From contig QXVZ01010347.1 in assembly GCA_008931825.1 (NCBI GenBank), positions 1 to 64,000 of the forward strand: 64,000 nt of DNA. The letters are read 5' to 3'. The number at the start of each line of letters is the position of its first letter. Positions within the stretch are counted from its first letter, which is position 1. The stretch is from Phallusia fumigata (Eukaryota > Chordata > Ascidiacea > Phlebobranchia > Ascidiidae). The notes below the pieces were generated by a model that was not told the origin of the DNA, did not search any database, and saw only the letters and a program-made list of their open reading frames with translations. The translations under genes were made by a program, and so were the position numbers. Positions 33,901 through 45,400 of this stretch are shown in pieces.

Positions 33901-36900
33901 GAATTTTTTTTACGAATTTTTTTCACTGTAATGTTTTTTGTCAAACGCCTCAAAATCTGCTGGTGCTTAAAATTGGTGTAAACATGTTTCAACAAGCATT
34001 TCTGGAAACTAAGTAAGTGTTGGACTGTTTAGAGGTAACGCGACAGCAATCAACTAAATCTAGACAACAGGTTTGGTCCTTTTTATGTCAACTACAGTAT
34101 GTCCACCAACTCCAAGTTTGACCGACGGTAGCTTTACACCAACCGCAAACTTGGCGGTAGGCACAATGGCAACCTACATGTGTGACGCCGAATTCACTCT
34201 CGATGGCTCGACCACTATCAGCTGTGCTGCAGGATCAACTATGCCGGAACTCTCATACGCGATGCCCGCAAATCCACCGACTTGCACTGCCTGTAAGAAC
34301 CTGCTTGTAAAACAGCATTGTATGCACCAGTTAACGATAAACTTATATTTCGTTGTGGAACCATGTTTGTATGCGTCTCATTTTAACGAGTAGTATTACT
34401 TTAAACAAAGCGCTTAAACAAAAAATTACTCAAACAATTTTCGATCAATTTGAAATTAACAAAAATTACTAAATGACCGTATCGGAATATTCCTATGATT
34501 TTTGGCATTGTGTCTGTTTGTTTCTGCAGTTTGTCCCAATCTTCCAGCGAAACCGGCACAGGCTACGGCAGCCTCGCCCACGCTTGTACCTGCTGCTGCA
34601 GTTGCACCTTACGCGCATGGCACGGTAGCCACGTACGAATGCAATCCCGGTTATGTCGGCGTCCGCTTGACTCAAACATGTTCTTTGCCCCTTTCTACAT
34701 TTACCCCGGCGCCGGGACCAGATTGTTTGTTGGGTATGTTGTTTTTCCCACACGTGTGCACCAAACAAGAGTTCATGAAACATATCAAACGTGTTTGTTT
34801 GCAAAGGCTGTCCGGCACCTGTTCCCATTAAACCCAACGTTGGTTTCACTGGTGTGACCACTCCTTTTAAAGAGGGTGACGTGGCGACGTATCAGTGTTC
34901 AGTCTCGCCAGGCCAAATTATTGGACCTTACTTGTCAAACAAATGTACCAACGGTGACTGGGAAATCTCACTGGCAGACAGCCCAGAATGTCTGAACGGT
35001 TAGTACAAAAGGGCTAAAAACATAAAGTTACGATTTTTGCGAAACCAACGATACAGTTTTTGATTGTGAAAATGAAACGTAATCATTGATAATTGAAATC
35101 AATTAACCTGATAGTTCTGAATAAAGTGTTTTTAAGATAAAATATAAATACTGAAGTGATACGTTTTGTTTGACATAAAATCAATGGCATTGCAAACTAT
35201 ATTTCACGCACCGTCATAAATATGAAATATACTATCGGAAACTTCTTGTGTCAAAACCTTTCATCAATTTGCAAACTGCTACCAACCGAACAAAACTCAT
35301 CATACTAACTTCCATAGGCGCCAAGTGGCAAGAAAATCTCAATCACCTGATTTTTGTGTATTTTCAGAGTGTGTGAACCCACCGGACGTAGCAAATGGAT
35401 CACCAGCTCCTGTCAAAGCAACCTACGCTATAAGCGAAAGAGTAACATACACTTGTGCGGCCACTTTTATTATGGTTGGAGACAATTTTGCTGAATGTCA
35501 ACCTTCCTTTGGATGGACAGCTCCTGGCACATGCGAGAAATGTATGTGATTATATAATAAATTGTGTTTGTAACTAACTTAAATGAAAAATATACATACA
35601 AAACTTCGAATGCGACTCCAATTGAAAGAATAAAACTTCATACAAATATACCATCGCCATAGGACCACGACATAAGTGGTGTCTAAACCAAATAAACAAA
35701 AACGGTCGTTTTGTGGGAAAGAAAGTTGCAACCATCATGATAGCTTTTGTTTGTAATCTGTTTCACGCCTAAGGCTGAAATTTTTCGATTTATTTGTACC
35801 TCATTAAATGCGAAACAACCATCGAAAAAATACTTCTGTATCTTTGGTGGATGTGCTATCTTAAACAACCTAATTTTAACAAATAAAATTTGGAAAAGAT
35901 AACAAAAACCTTTCGTACATACTCTAAATACCTTTCTGTCAAAAAAATGGCAATTTTGACACACTTTTGAATTTCGCCAATACATCTCAAGATCGTTTGT
36001 TCCACTTTAATGAGAGCATTACAAACAGCATTGTAACATATTTTAGTCTTCTCCGAAACATTTGCCATTTACCGTCTTTTTCCATACATTTACCATTTTT
36101 ACGGCTTTCCATGGACCAAAGTAACAAATATTTTAAGACTCAGGGTTCTTCAAATGGCCCAGATGGCAATTCAAACCAGAATCCTTTCGTGGTGTTGGTG
36201 AAATAAGTCCAAAACAATACCATCAAAAACACATTGATACTTTTATTACAGCATGTGGAGCTCTACCATTCGATGCTGCGAATCTTGTTGTTGGCCATAG
36301 ACCACCCCCTTATGTCGCAGGAGACGTTATCAATTATCAATGCATAACACCTACACTTACACGCCATAGCCAGGTAACCGACTCCAACGAATGCTTGGCA
36401 AGTGGAGCTTGGCAGTATCCACAGGCTGCGCAAGCCGGAGTGTGCGAAGCAGGTAATATAACATACTCCTTACTGGTAATATAACATACTCCTTACTGGT
36501 AACAAGTTGAATCGTGGGTTGAACCTACTTTGACGTTAATGGATTTTCTACTTGCTTGAAGCTCCTGTTGATTGACGCTTTGTGTTTTCCAGTGTGTATC
36601 GATCCACCTGTGGCTGCTAATGGGTACTTTTCACCCACTCAAGCGACATACGCCATATCTTCAGTCGTCACTTACAACTGTTTAGTAAACTACCAGCTCT
36701 CGATGGTTACAACAACCACGTGCAATGCAGGTTCACCACCATCATGGAGCAATACTGCGGTGGACAATTGCAAGCGAGGTATAGAATTGTTTTTCCCTAC
36801 TGGGGTTTTGTGTTGTCCGAACATGTTTAAACACAACTTGCTGTGCCTAAATTTTACTGATTCGCTCTGAGATTTCCAAATCACCTGGTGTGCTGTTTTT

Positions 36901-37390
36901 GGTCGTTTATATTACGCTGCCTGATGGACAAACAAACTGCGTGTTTTTGGTTTAAATTTTAAGCAATTAAGTAATATAATTGGCCCAATCGAGTAATTTA
37001 TATTCAACTTGCTACAATCATCTTCATCCCATTTTCAGCAGTGTGTGTTTTGATATAAATCACTAATATTGGAAATTTTGTTTCCAGTTTGTTTGTCACC
37101 GGCTGTCGGCAACGGAGTTACAATTGCAGAAGCGCCCCCATTCCTGGATGGCATGACAGTAACGTTTGAATGCCTTACTCCCCCTCTTACCACTCTCATT
37201 GGTGCACCGTCAGCTACCTGTCAAATGGATGGAACATGGATGTATGCTGGCGGTTTAGGATTCCCAAGCTGTAAGTAATGTCAGATCGTTGAAACAATTG
37301 CTATTATTTAATTTCACCACTATTTTCATTACTGCCAGGCGTCTTGTTTCTGACTTTTACAGAGGCACTGTTTTCTTTGCAGGTATATAG
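25262..37390 (+). CDS. Secreted trefoil-EGF-CCP protein (gene 2), 1213 aa
   Basis: Tandem paralogue of gene 1, 0.7 kb downstream in the same direction. Signal peptide ([15 protein letters not shown]), two trefoils, the CPPGF module, a Ca-EGF (about 171-208) and sixteen CCPs to the end; no VWA, transmembrane helix or GPI signal. Exons: 25262-25413, 26710-26762, 26849-26917, 27253-27361, 27688-27758, 27942-27998, 28124-28237, 28711-28899, 29218-29406, 29785-29970, 30196-30399, 30468-30644, 30862-31041, 31140-31322, 31796-31981, 32123-32302, 32532-32726, 32964-33167, 33241-33432, 35368-35541, 36252-36452, 36593-36778, 37088-37270, 37383-37390. They sum to 3642 nt, a whole number of codons with all phases matching. 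Extra CCP copies next to N31416 and N33879 were left out as assembly overlaps; if real, the protein would have 20 CCPs. Function unknown. Confidence 0.87.
28124..28237 (+). other. Gene 2 calcium-binding EGF exon
   Basis: A 114-nt exon, phase 1-1: [16 protein letters not shown] and then [14 protein letters not shown]. Six Cys with Ca-EGF ligands, the same length as in gene 1. Confidence 0.92.
29434..29673. repeat. Imperfect tandem duplication of about 110 bp in gene 2 intron
   Basis: Units near 29434-29547 and 29566-29673 both run from AAATAGTATGCGTC through CACGAAAA, CTAAAAGTC and GTAGAAATGCTG to TTAAACTTAAACCTAAC, with small deletions. There is no N between them, so unlike the contig overlaps this looks like a real, older local duplication. 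Confidence 0.75.
31127..31706. repeat. Assembly overlap around N31416 duplicating one CCP exon
   Basis: Bases 31127-31415 recur from 31417 to about 31706 with a few substitutions (for example CAACGTCGG against CAACGCCGG). The CCP at 31140-31322 is repeated at 31432-31614. A single N at the junction and low divergence extending through intron sequence point to two alleles of one locus. Confidence 0.85.
32316..35445. repeat. Assembly overlap of about 1.56 kb around N33879 duplicating CCP exons
   Basis: Bases 32316-33878 recur at 33880-35445 (offset 1564-1566). The first 450 bp or so carry about a dozen differences; the remaining 1.1 kb appear identical. The left copy stops inside a CCP exon at the N and the right copy completes it. 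This fits an unmerged contig overlap; a very recent real duplication is less likely. Confidence 0.82.
36453..36498 (+). repeat. 23-bp tandem duplication of a splice donor
   Basis: The donor of CCP exon 36252-36452 lies in the first of two identical 23-bp units starting GTAATATAACATAC (36453-36475, 36476-36498), and a third GTAA follows. Three donor-like sites therefore lie in tandem. Confidence 0.9.
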
Positions 37391-37620
37391 GTGTTGAAGA
37401 CCAAGATTTAAGGAAGCTGTACAGGATCGATTGTGCCATCTCTATGCTATTATGTCTGGGTTCACCGGTTTCCCGCTTGTTCTTAAAAGCGATTATGTTT
37501 TCCGTCATCAGACAATCATATTCCCTCTCCACTTGAAGCAAACGGGATCCTAATGAAGAATTAAAAAATATTATATTGTTTGTCATGCATGCTGCTATGA
37601 TTTATATCTGTATGTTCACG

Positions 37621-37626
37621 AATAAA
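37621..37626 (+). terminator. Polyadenylation signal of gene 2
   Basis: AATAAA lies about 230 bp after the stop in the 8-nt final coding exon. It is the first canonical signal after that exon. Confidence 0.6.
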
Positions 37627-38470
37627 CGACTAACAGGACACATTTTGCTCCAAATCTCATAATTGGAACGCGGATGCAAACCGGTGTCGGGGGAGGGGAC
37701 ATGTCCCCTAAAACGATAACTTGACTTTTATTCATTCTTCCCCCTAATATTTTCCACTCGATGATTTAAAAAATTAATACAGCTATATTTCATGAAATGA
37801 AGACGAAAGCCTGAATCTGTTTAACGTCACAACTTTTCGTCGATGGATATGACAACATCTACACAAAAATATTAAAGTCCCTCCCGAAATTTTAATGGAC
37901 CGCTGAATTACAACGTGGTATTTACAAAAATACAATTGGGGCGAAGATTTACAGAGCTAGGTAAACGAAAAAGAACAGACCAAATTCTACATCAAAGGGT
38001 TTTAATCTGCAAACCACCAAGACAGTAGGCCTACATTAAACCTTTTTCGCTTATCATCCAAGTATTCTTACATGGCCCCTTTGGATTAAATCACAAACTA
38101 AAAAAGAGCTAAGACGCAACCAGTTTTCAAGACATAAAACGGCTATGCAATATGATTAGGAGCATTCTTCTCAAAACATGCTGATGATTTTTCACTTTTA
38201 AAATTGGACCGTTGCATGTGCGCGAAAATCAGATTTCACTGCGTAAATGGTCTGGTGGCACTATGCATTCGTACACCTTTGGAGGAACACTGCAGGTTGC
38301 ATTCGATTCGCTCATTTAATGCACGTTAGATTGCGTCTTCAGAATATTAGCACGGAATTTAAATCCAGGAGCAGGCAAACTTATCCGGATTAGGCAAATA
38401 ATAAAAGGCGTTTGTTTCTAACCTAAAGTTATCTAACTAGGCACAGGTTGATTGGTAAAATCACCTTTAT

Positions 38471-38508
38471 CTAAAATGGCAAGTTGGTGTCCACCCTTGC
38501 CATTTTAG
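38471..38508. repeat. Perfect 13-bp hairpin
   Basis: CTAAAATGGCAAG (38471-38483) faces CTTGCCATTTTAG (38496-38508) across a 12-nt loop. The overlap copy has it at 39214-39251. It is too short for a miRNA precursor and may be a transposon end. Confidence 0.8.
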
Positions 38509-38932
38509 AGGGTCCCCGGAGGTAGGCGAGCTTTTCTACTATACATTTGTGAGGTAACAATACGACCACTATCGTAAAGCAACCACGCTCTCTTTATTTT
38601 CTTCGCAAAGGGAACGTTCTTTCTCATCTTTTGAAAATTACAATGTATAATATTCAATAAAACTAAGTTACCAATGTTAAATAAAGGCACCTTTGGCGGT
38701 CTAACCTGGTTAATAATATTTTACCCCACAATAATAAAGGTTGCACACCCCTGAGTTTCAGTGTTGAGGGAGACTCGAGTCACCTTTTTCAAAGACTTGA
38801 CTCGAATCCCGAAATTAAGAAGTCTCGGACTAGACTCGGACTCGTAACACCAGAGACTTGACTGGGTTTGAGACTCGAAGAGACGTAAGATCGAATAGAT
38901 AACGTGCAGTGGTGAAGATAAGCCGCAACGGT

Positions 38933-38973
38933 CTGGAACGCCGTTCCAGTGAAATTGCCGGTACGGCGTACCG
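38933..38973. repeat. Two adjacent perfect palindromes
   Basis: CTGGAACGCCGTTCCAG (38933-38949) and CGGTACGGCGTACCG (38959-38973) are each perfectly self-complementary around one central base, nine bases apart. They lie next to the GACTC-rich block, probably within a degenerate non-autonomous DNA transposon. Family not recognised. Confidence 0.75.
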
Positions 38974-40828
38974 TCGCAAGTATTGACTCTTTCATAAATC
39001 TATCTTAAAATTCCTTAATAAAATTAAAATTCTCTTGACAATCTCTACAACTTTTTGTCTTATTGTTGATTTCATTTTACGCAGTTCTTGTTTTCATTTG
39101 TTTAACATGATACGCAACCGTTCGCATGTAGTTGGAATTTCGGGACGGAATCGTTGCGGTAAGAAAATTATNAATCTAACTAGGCACAGGTTGATTGGTA
39201 AAATCACCTTTATCTAAAATGGCAAGTTGGTGTCCACCCTTGCCATTTTAGAGGGTCCCCGGAGGTAGGCGAGCTTTTCTACTATACATTTGTGAGGTAA
39301 CAATACGACCACTATCGTAAAGCAACCACGCTCTCTTTATTTTCTTTGCAAAGGGGACGTTCTTTCTCATCTTTTGACTATTACAGTGTATATGCAATAA
39401 AACTAAGTTACCAATGTTAAATAAAGGCACCTTTGGCGGTCTAACCTGGTTAATAATATTTTACCCCACAATAATAAAGATTGCACACCCCTGAGTTTCA
39501 GTGTTGAGGGAGACTCGAGTCACCTTTTTCAAAGACTTGACTCGAATCCCGAAATTAAGAAGTCTCGGACTAGACTCGAACTCGTAACACCAGAGACTTG
39601 ACTGGGTTTGAGACTTGAAGAAACTTAAGATCGAATAGATAACGTGCAGTGGTGAAGATAAGCCGCAACGGTCTGGAACGCCGTTCCAGTAAAATTGCCG
39701 GTACGGCGTACCGTCGCAAGTATTGACTACATCATAAATCTATCTTAAAATTCCTTAATAAAATTAAAATTCTCTTGACAATTTCTACAACTTTTTGTCT
39801 TATTGTTGATTTCATTTTACGCAGTTCTTGTTTTTATTTGTGTAACATAATACGTAACCGTTCGCATATAGTTGGAATTTCGGGACGGAATCTTTGCGGT
39901 AAGAAAATTATTCAACTTTTATTACTGATAACGTACTGCCCTACCATAGATTATACATACACAAGATAGCAAGCGTTTTTTTGCCTTTATTCAAGCGTAA
40001 CGGCGTGTTACATCAACGAACACATTCCCACTTGACCACAACTAACCTGCGACCGAAAATTTTGAGCAATGTTTTTACTACCCAAGATTTGAAACACTGG
40101 CAACTTGACTTGAGACTCGAACCCCTAGAGACTTGACTTGAAACTCGACTTATAAATGTATTTGTAACGTGCATTGGTGTACGAATACAACGCTGTGAAT
40201 CAGAAAATATGCTTTAAGAAAGCTTATAAAATGATGTTTTATCCGGAATGGGCAAAAAATGTAATATCTGGTCACAGTCGTTTTTCAATCTATCTGGTGA
40301 TCAGTTAGGCGTGACGTTGTGCAATCAAGTGTGTGAAAGTGAATGACGTCTCGTCGGAAACAGGATAGCGAATTGAGAAGAATATGTTGTTGTTTTTATT
40401 TACTATTAGTTCTTGTTGAAAATGTGTTGGATATCTTTTGCCCTTAAATATTTTAGATTTTTTATCAGTACTTTGTACTGAACATTAAATTCACTGAGGG
40501 GAGTGCGCTTGTCCGACAAATTCAAAATTTTACCATACTAGGTTTTGCGGTTTAAGACAGATCAGATTTTGCAACAAACAAACATTGATATCAATCAGGT
40601 GCCAAGCTCGATACTTCAGGTAACACTCAACCAGCAGTTTTAGACTTGCGAGAGAGGCCGATCGAGCAGAGAAGATATGCAGTTTTAGACTTGCAAGATT
40701 GTTGTGGCATTGCTTGATTCAGTATTAGATTTAGGTGTGTTATCTAAAGAACTGTCATATAATACATGCCCTCACAGTTTTTAGGTGCTTTTGAAGTCAA
40801 GATAAATTTTTGTCCCTAACTTTTAAAC

Positions 40829-42470
40829 ATGGCAAATGGTACTGAACAAATGCATAACACTGAATATGATTATTTGATCAAGTTCCTTGCTCTTGGTGAT
40901 TCAGGTAATTGAGTTTAAGACAAATTTTTATAACTATAATAAATATACATAACTTAATATATTTTTAAGTGTTATTATATCAATGTTAATTATGTGTGGT
41001 ATCATTAAATATTTATGTGCAAATCTACTGTATTATTTCCAGTGTCAATTTTTGTGGAACATCTTTCATTTTATTTGTAGCATGTTAATTTTGTGTCATT
41101 ATTTTGTTTGTAGGTGTTGGAAAAACATCTTTTTTATTTCAATATACAGATGGGACATTTGAAAGCAAATTTGTAACAACTGTTGGAATAGATTTCAGAG
41201 AAAAACGAGTCGTAGGTTGACAATATATAACAGCTTGTCCAGCTACTTTACTGAATTACCCCTACAGGGGGAGACCAACAAACAGACAGGGCATATATTT
41301 CCAAAATATAGGATAAAAAAGAACTAAATTTTTGCAGACATGTTGTTCTTATAATCTCTGCCATGATAAAATTTTATCAAGTGCTACTGGCTTCAGATAT
41401 CTATTAGATCCAAAGCGTTACATAATACATTAAACACATACAGAAACAGAGAAACTGATATAGTATATTCTGGACGTATTTTTTTCTCAAATAGCTTAGG
41501 CATCATCAAATCTTAATCCCACCCTGCATGCATAGATTATGCTAGATATTTAAACAATATGTATAAATAACATTTCAGAGTTATCGACCTTCAGGAGTTG
41601 ATGGAGGTCGAGCACAAAGAATTCATTTGCAATTGTGGGACACTGCCGGCCAGGAAAGGTAATTGTGTTTTTACAGAAATGAATGTAAAAACATGAAACC
41701 TTAAAATGACCTTTGTTTACTTTCCTTGCATGTTTATTTTTTAATACCACTGACCATGTGTAGTAAGTAAAGTGCATTTTTAGTGTACATATTACCAAAT
41801 GTCTACTTATTTCAGATTTCGAAGTCTTACCACTGCTTTCTTCAGGGATGCTATGGGCTTTTTATTGTTCTTTGACTTGACAAGTGAACAAAGCTTTTTA
41901 AACATCAGAAATTGGTTGGGTAAGTAAATTCACTCACTCTAAATTGCAGACAAGTTTCATGCTCTGCCAGTACATCTTAAACCTAATTGTTTTTACCAGA
42001 TCAACTTAGGCAGCATTCCTATTGTGAGTCACCTGATATAGTACTGTGTGGAAACAAAAGTGACCTGGATGAAATGCGGGCTGTGTCTGAAGATAGAGCA
42101 AGGGAGTGTGCTGAATCCTATGGGTAGGTCTTTAAAGATATAGTGCATCACAGCATGGCATAATCATTGAATCTTGTCAGACTTCCATATCTGGAAACTA
42201 GTGCAGCAACTGGACAAAATGTGGAAAAGGCTGTAATGCTTTTACTTAACCTGGTCATGAAAAGGTACAAAGGAGACATTTGTATTTCTCTATGTTGAAA
42301 ACGAAAATCTTCATGTTAAGTATGAGTATTTTTTGTTTGGTTACAGAATGGAGGAGGTTGTAGACAAAACGATGTTGCCCACTCAGTACGCGGGGAAACC
42401 TGACTCTGGAAGTGCACCAACCAAACTGGAACCAACCCCTGAGAAAGAGGATTCGGGTTGCGCATGTTGA
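40829..42470 (+). CDS. rab27: Rab27 small GTPase, 229 aa
   Basis: GTPase that recruits Slp/melanophilin-type effectors to secretory and lysosome-related vesicles for docking and exocytosis (family knowledge). Seven exons: 40829-40904, 41114-41211, 41579-41658, 41816-41919, 42000-42123, 42181-42264, 42347-42470, total 690 nt in frame. P-loop GDSGVGKTSF, switch [13 protein letters not shown], switch [26 protein letters not shown] and ETSAA. The stretches FFRDAMGF and [16 protein letters not shown] are Rab27-specific. It ends in CAC, a double geranylgeranylation motif. The Rab27 insert between switch I and switch II ([17 protein letters not shown]) is present. One Rab27 gene, as expected before the vertebrate A/B split. 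Confidence 0.96.
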
Positions 42471-45400
42471 GACCCAAAACATTTAACTGCAGAGCGCTCT
42501 ATTAGCACAGTCCTGTATCCAGTGTAGCGTAGTTGTCAAAAATGTGCAGCCAAGTACCCAAAATCCGAATAACTTCCCGCGACGCTCCTCAAACCTTGAT
42601 TGTTAACACTAAGCCCGTCAAATCGCACGAGCTTGTGGTAACGACGGTTTGGAAAATCGTCAAGCGTGACGCAATGCGCCACCGCCCTTGTTTGCCTTGT
42701 GCAGTTCAGCCTCGCGCTAATCGAGGCTAGTTTGAAGCAGTAGTTAGTGGTTTGTCTCCAAGAAAAACTTTCATATTGTTGCCCGCGCATTTTGCACCTT
42801 TTTTGTTTTCTCTTTTTCCTCACGCAGTAAAACGCTTTTTATAACGACATGGTATACTAAGATGGTATCGATTTATTTCCTGTTCCACTAAGTTGAAAAG
42901 ACATTGAATTGAATGTGCTTTTGCCATACCAGCAGTATGCCCGCGTAAATGTTATACCAAACTAAAGGGAGTAATGTATCATGTTTTAGAATTTGCAGTT
43001 TCGCATTTTGTTAAACCTGTACATTGTGTGACGAAAAAGTGGGTTTTGGCCCGTATGTGTGTTGTGTCTGACGCAACGCCGATGTACCGGAAAATAAGAA
43101 GATTGTTACACCAGTATAAAGTTGAGGCTTTTTTGTCTAGAAATCCATTTTCTTCGCACAATTTGTTTTGGTGACATCCTGTTAAAGAATCCTCCACGGC
43201 ACCTGAAATAGGCAATTGATTAGCATGGCTTATTCAGGTAAGACTGCAACCTTTACCAATTACCGTAAGTGACGCGCTCCTTCGTTTTATTAGCTTCCTG
43301 ATCGACCTGCCATACATAATGCATGCCCCCAACGAATGACACAGTATATGGATACCCACCGAGCTGACTAGTCGGCAATGTGCGAATTTATCCACTTGGG
43401 AAATTCGCCTTATATTGTCAACCAGGTAAAAGTCTAGGTTGTGCCATACCGCGATATCGATTCACTGTACGATTTCCACATTTTATACGATTTTTGTTCG
43501 TGCCATTTGTTTTAACTTGGTTTACAATTAAAATTCTCATCGACGCGTATTTTTTAAGAGCCCCGTGAGTATTAGGAAACTTTCTGCAATCACGATCGCT
43601 TTTACTGTACATTTTAGACCTGGATTTTGTTGTTACTCTTTTGAACATTTCTGTGTTTTGCTTCGTTTGTTTTACATGCTTCTGATGGTGTTGCACATTA
43701 TGAATTAACGATACTGCAGTTGTTTGGTGCAAAGGTAGTCTGCTTTCTCCTAATTATGTAGCGTGTTGCTGTAATCTTCACCTTATGTTGCCGGCGGACC
43801 AACGGTTTTATTCAACGTTTGGTATTCGTTTGTTTCACCCTTTCTTTGTATTTTGTACATAAATATATTCCTAGATAGAAAAGTGTGTCATTTTTCAGTT
43901 GCTATGCCGGTAAACGGGCAATGATGGTACCGATAATTGTGTTAGTTATAAAAAGACTGAAGTGCGTCACAATAATGATAATTGGATTCGTGATTTTGAA
44001 AATTTGAAATTTACGACAATTTAGATTAAATATGGAAAACTAATGTTTTGTTGGCAAGAAAAAGGTTTACAAATGTAAAAGGAAAATTAAAGAAAAGTTA
44101 TCGATACGTATAGCAATATTGTGTTAATTTTATCCGAAATGTTTATTTTTAAGCAAATCCACATAATTTTTTTCCTCGGACAGAAAATGATGTTTGAAAC
44201 AAACCCCCGCAGCATAAATAATGTATTCCAAAATCCTTGAATTCTGATCTGCGCTCATACACACAAATGTGGTTATTTATGTTTGAACCTTCAGTGCTAT
44301 CGATCAGTAGGTGGTCCAGGATTTTTGGTCGATGGTACTCTTATTTGGATTGTATGATCGAATGGTTAGTTGCGATAATTGCATCTCCTTTACGTTATAT
44401 AGTGTATTTGTACAGGATGAGATTTAAATACTCGAAACGTTAATATTAATCATAAAAGGAGTTCAAAATCTTAACACCATTCATTATGTAAATATAACAC
44501 CAACCGCTGCTATTATGAAAGACTACCTTTGGTTTGTTTAACATTGGAGTGCGAGTTGAGTACAAGTTCAAGTCCTAAAAAGTACTATATGAAACCATTT
44601 GAAACATTTATTAGAATTGTTTTTATAACTCACGCTAACTCGTGATTTTTCGTATTTTTCTTCAACCGCTGGTATAAATCACAAAAAACGACTACTTAGG
44701 CTACATTCGGTGGCCCACGAGTACACGCGAGTACAATGAAATATTTTTCCGTGTATTCATTTATTTTTTAGTGCAACTTTGTGCTCAGTGCAAATATTTT
44801 ACGAATCACACAACGTTTCAACAGTTTTATAAAATTTGTATTTTTGCAGTATGCACGCAATGCATATGTATTCCGACAAGATTATCGCCAGTTACTTAAA
44901 TGTTAGTGAAGTTTTTGTAACCATCTGTGATGCGAAAACAATCGACGTCGTTACGTAGAAATTTTCGAAAATTAATTCGAAAATTCCAATTTGATAATTG
45001 TAGCCTATTATGATAAAAACTGACAAATGTTTAAACTTGTTTGCTTGTTTTCTTGACGACATAACAAATACCACCTGGACGAGTACTGACGACAAGTACT
45101 GGTCACTGGGCAATCCGATAAGTTTTTATCGGCTATCGCGCAGTGATTTTGTTTGCCACTTTCGATACGCCGTAATTAGCCTATAAGCGTTCAATGAATA
45201 TTATTCTAACCACTACAGTTCAGCAATGATGTTCTGTTAACTATGATCCATTTGTTTCCAATAACAGTTCGACGACTTCTTTTTAAGTTGATCAGATTTG
45301 AACAGTCTGTCTTGAAGTTTGTTGTTCTCGAAAACCCAGTACTAATTTGGTAAACTGTGGTGTTTGGTTGACTTGTTTTAATAAAATCAATAATTATAAA

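Larger units (their letters stand above)
28711..37270 (+). other. Gene 2 array of sixteen CCP exons
   Basis: CCP exons of 174-204 nt, all phase 1-1, one domain each, with four Cys and the usual VTYxC strand. Several begin CPPxP or CGxPP. Introns range from about 70 to 900 bp. False copies: 31432-31614 (of 31140-31322), 34098-34292, 34530-34733 and 34807-34998, plus a truncated exon at 33802-33878 whose full form is 35368-35541. Confidence 0.9.
38431..39910. repeat. Assembly overlap around N39172 (about 740 bp)
   Basis: Bases 38431-39171 recur at about 39174-39910 with scattered substitutions and small indels of allelic kind. Every repeat feature in this spacer is therefore shown twice. Confidence 0.88.
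37627..40828. other. Repeat-rich spacer between gene 2 and Rab27
   Basis: No coding exon recognised. It holds the contig overlap around N39172, a 13-bp perfect hairpin, two adjacent perfect palindromes and many GACTC/GACTTGA words (about 38770-38880, again near 39500-39610 and 40095-40150). The last 500 bp probably include the Rab27 promoter and 5' UTR; no TATA box stands out. Confidence 0.65.

Noticed and set aside
42533-43732. Short open frames after Rab27 on both strands
   Set aside because: No codon-like pattern, no splice partners and no recognisable motif; probably 3' UTR and spacer.
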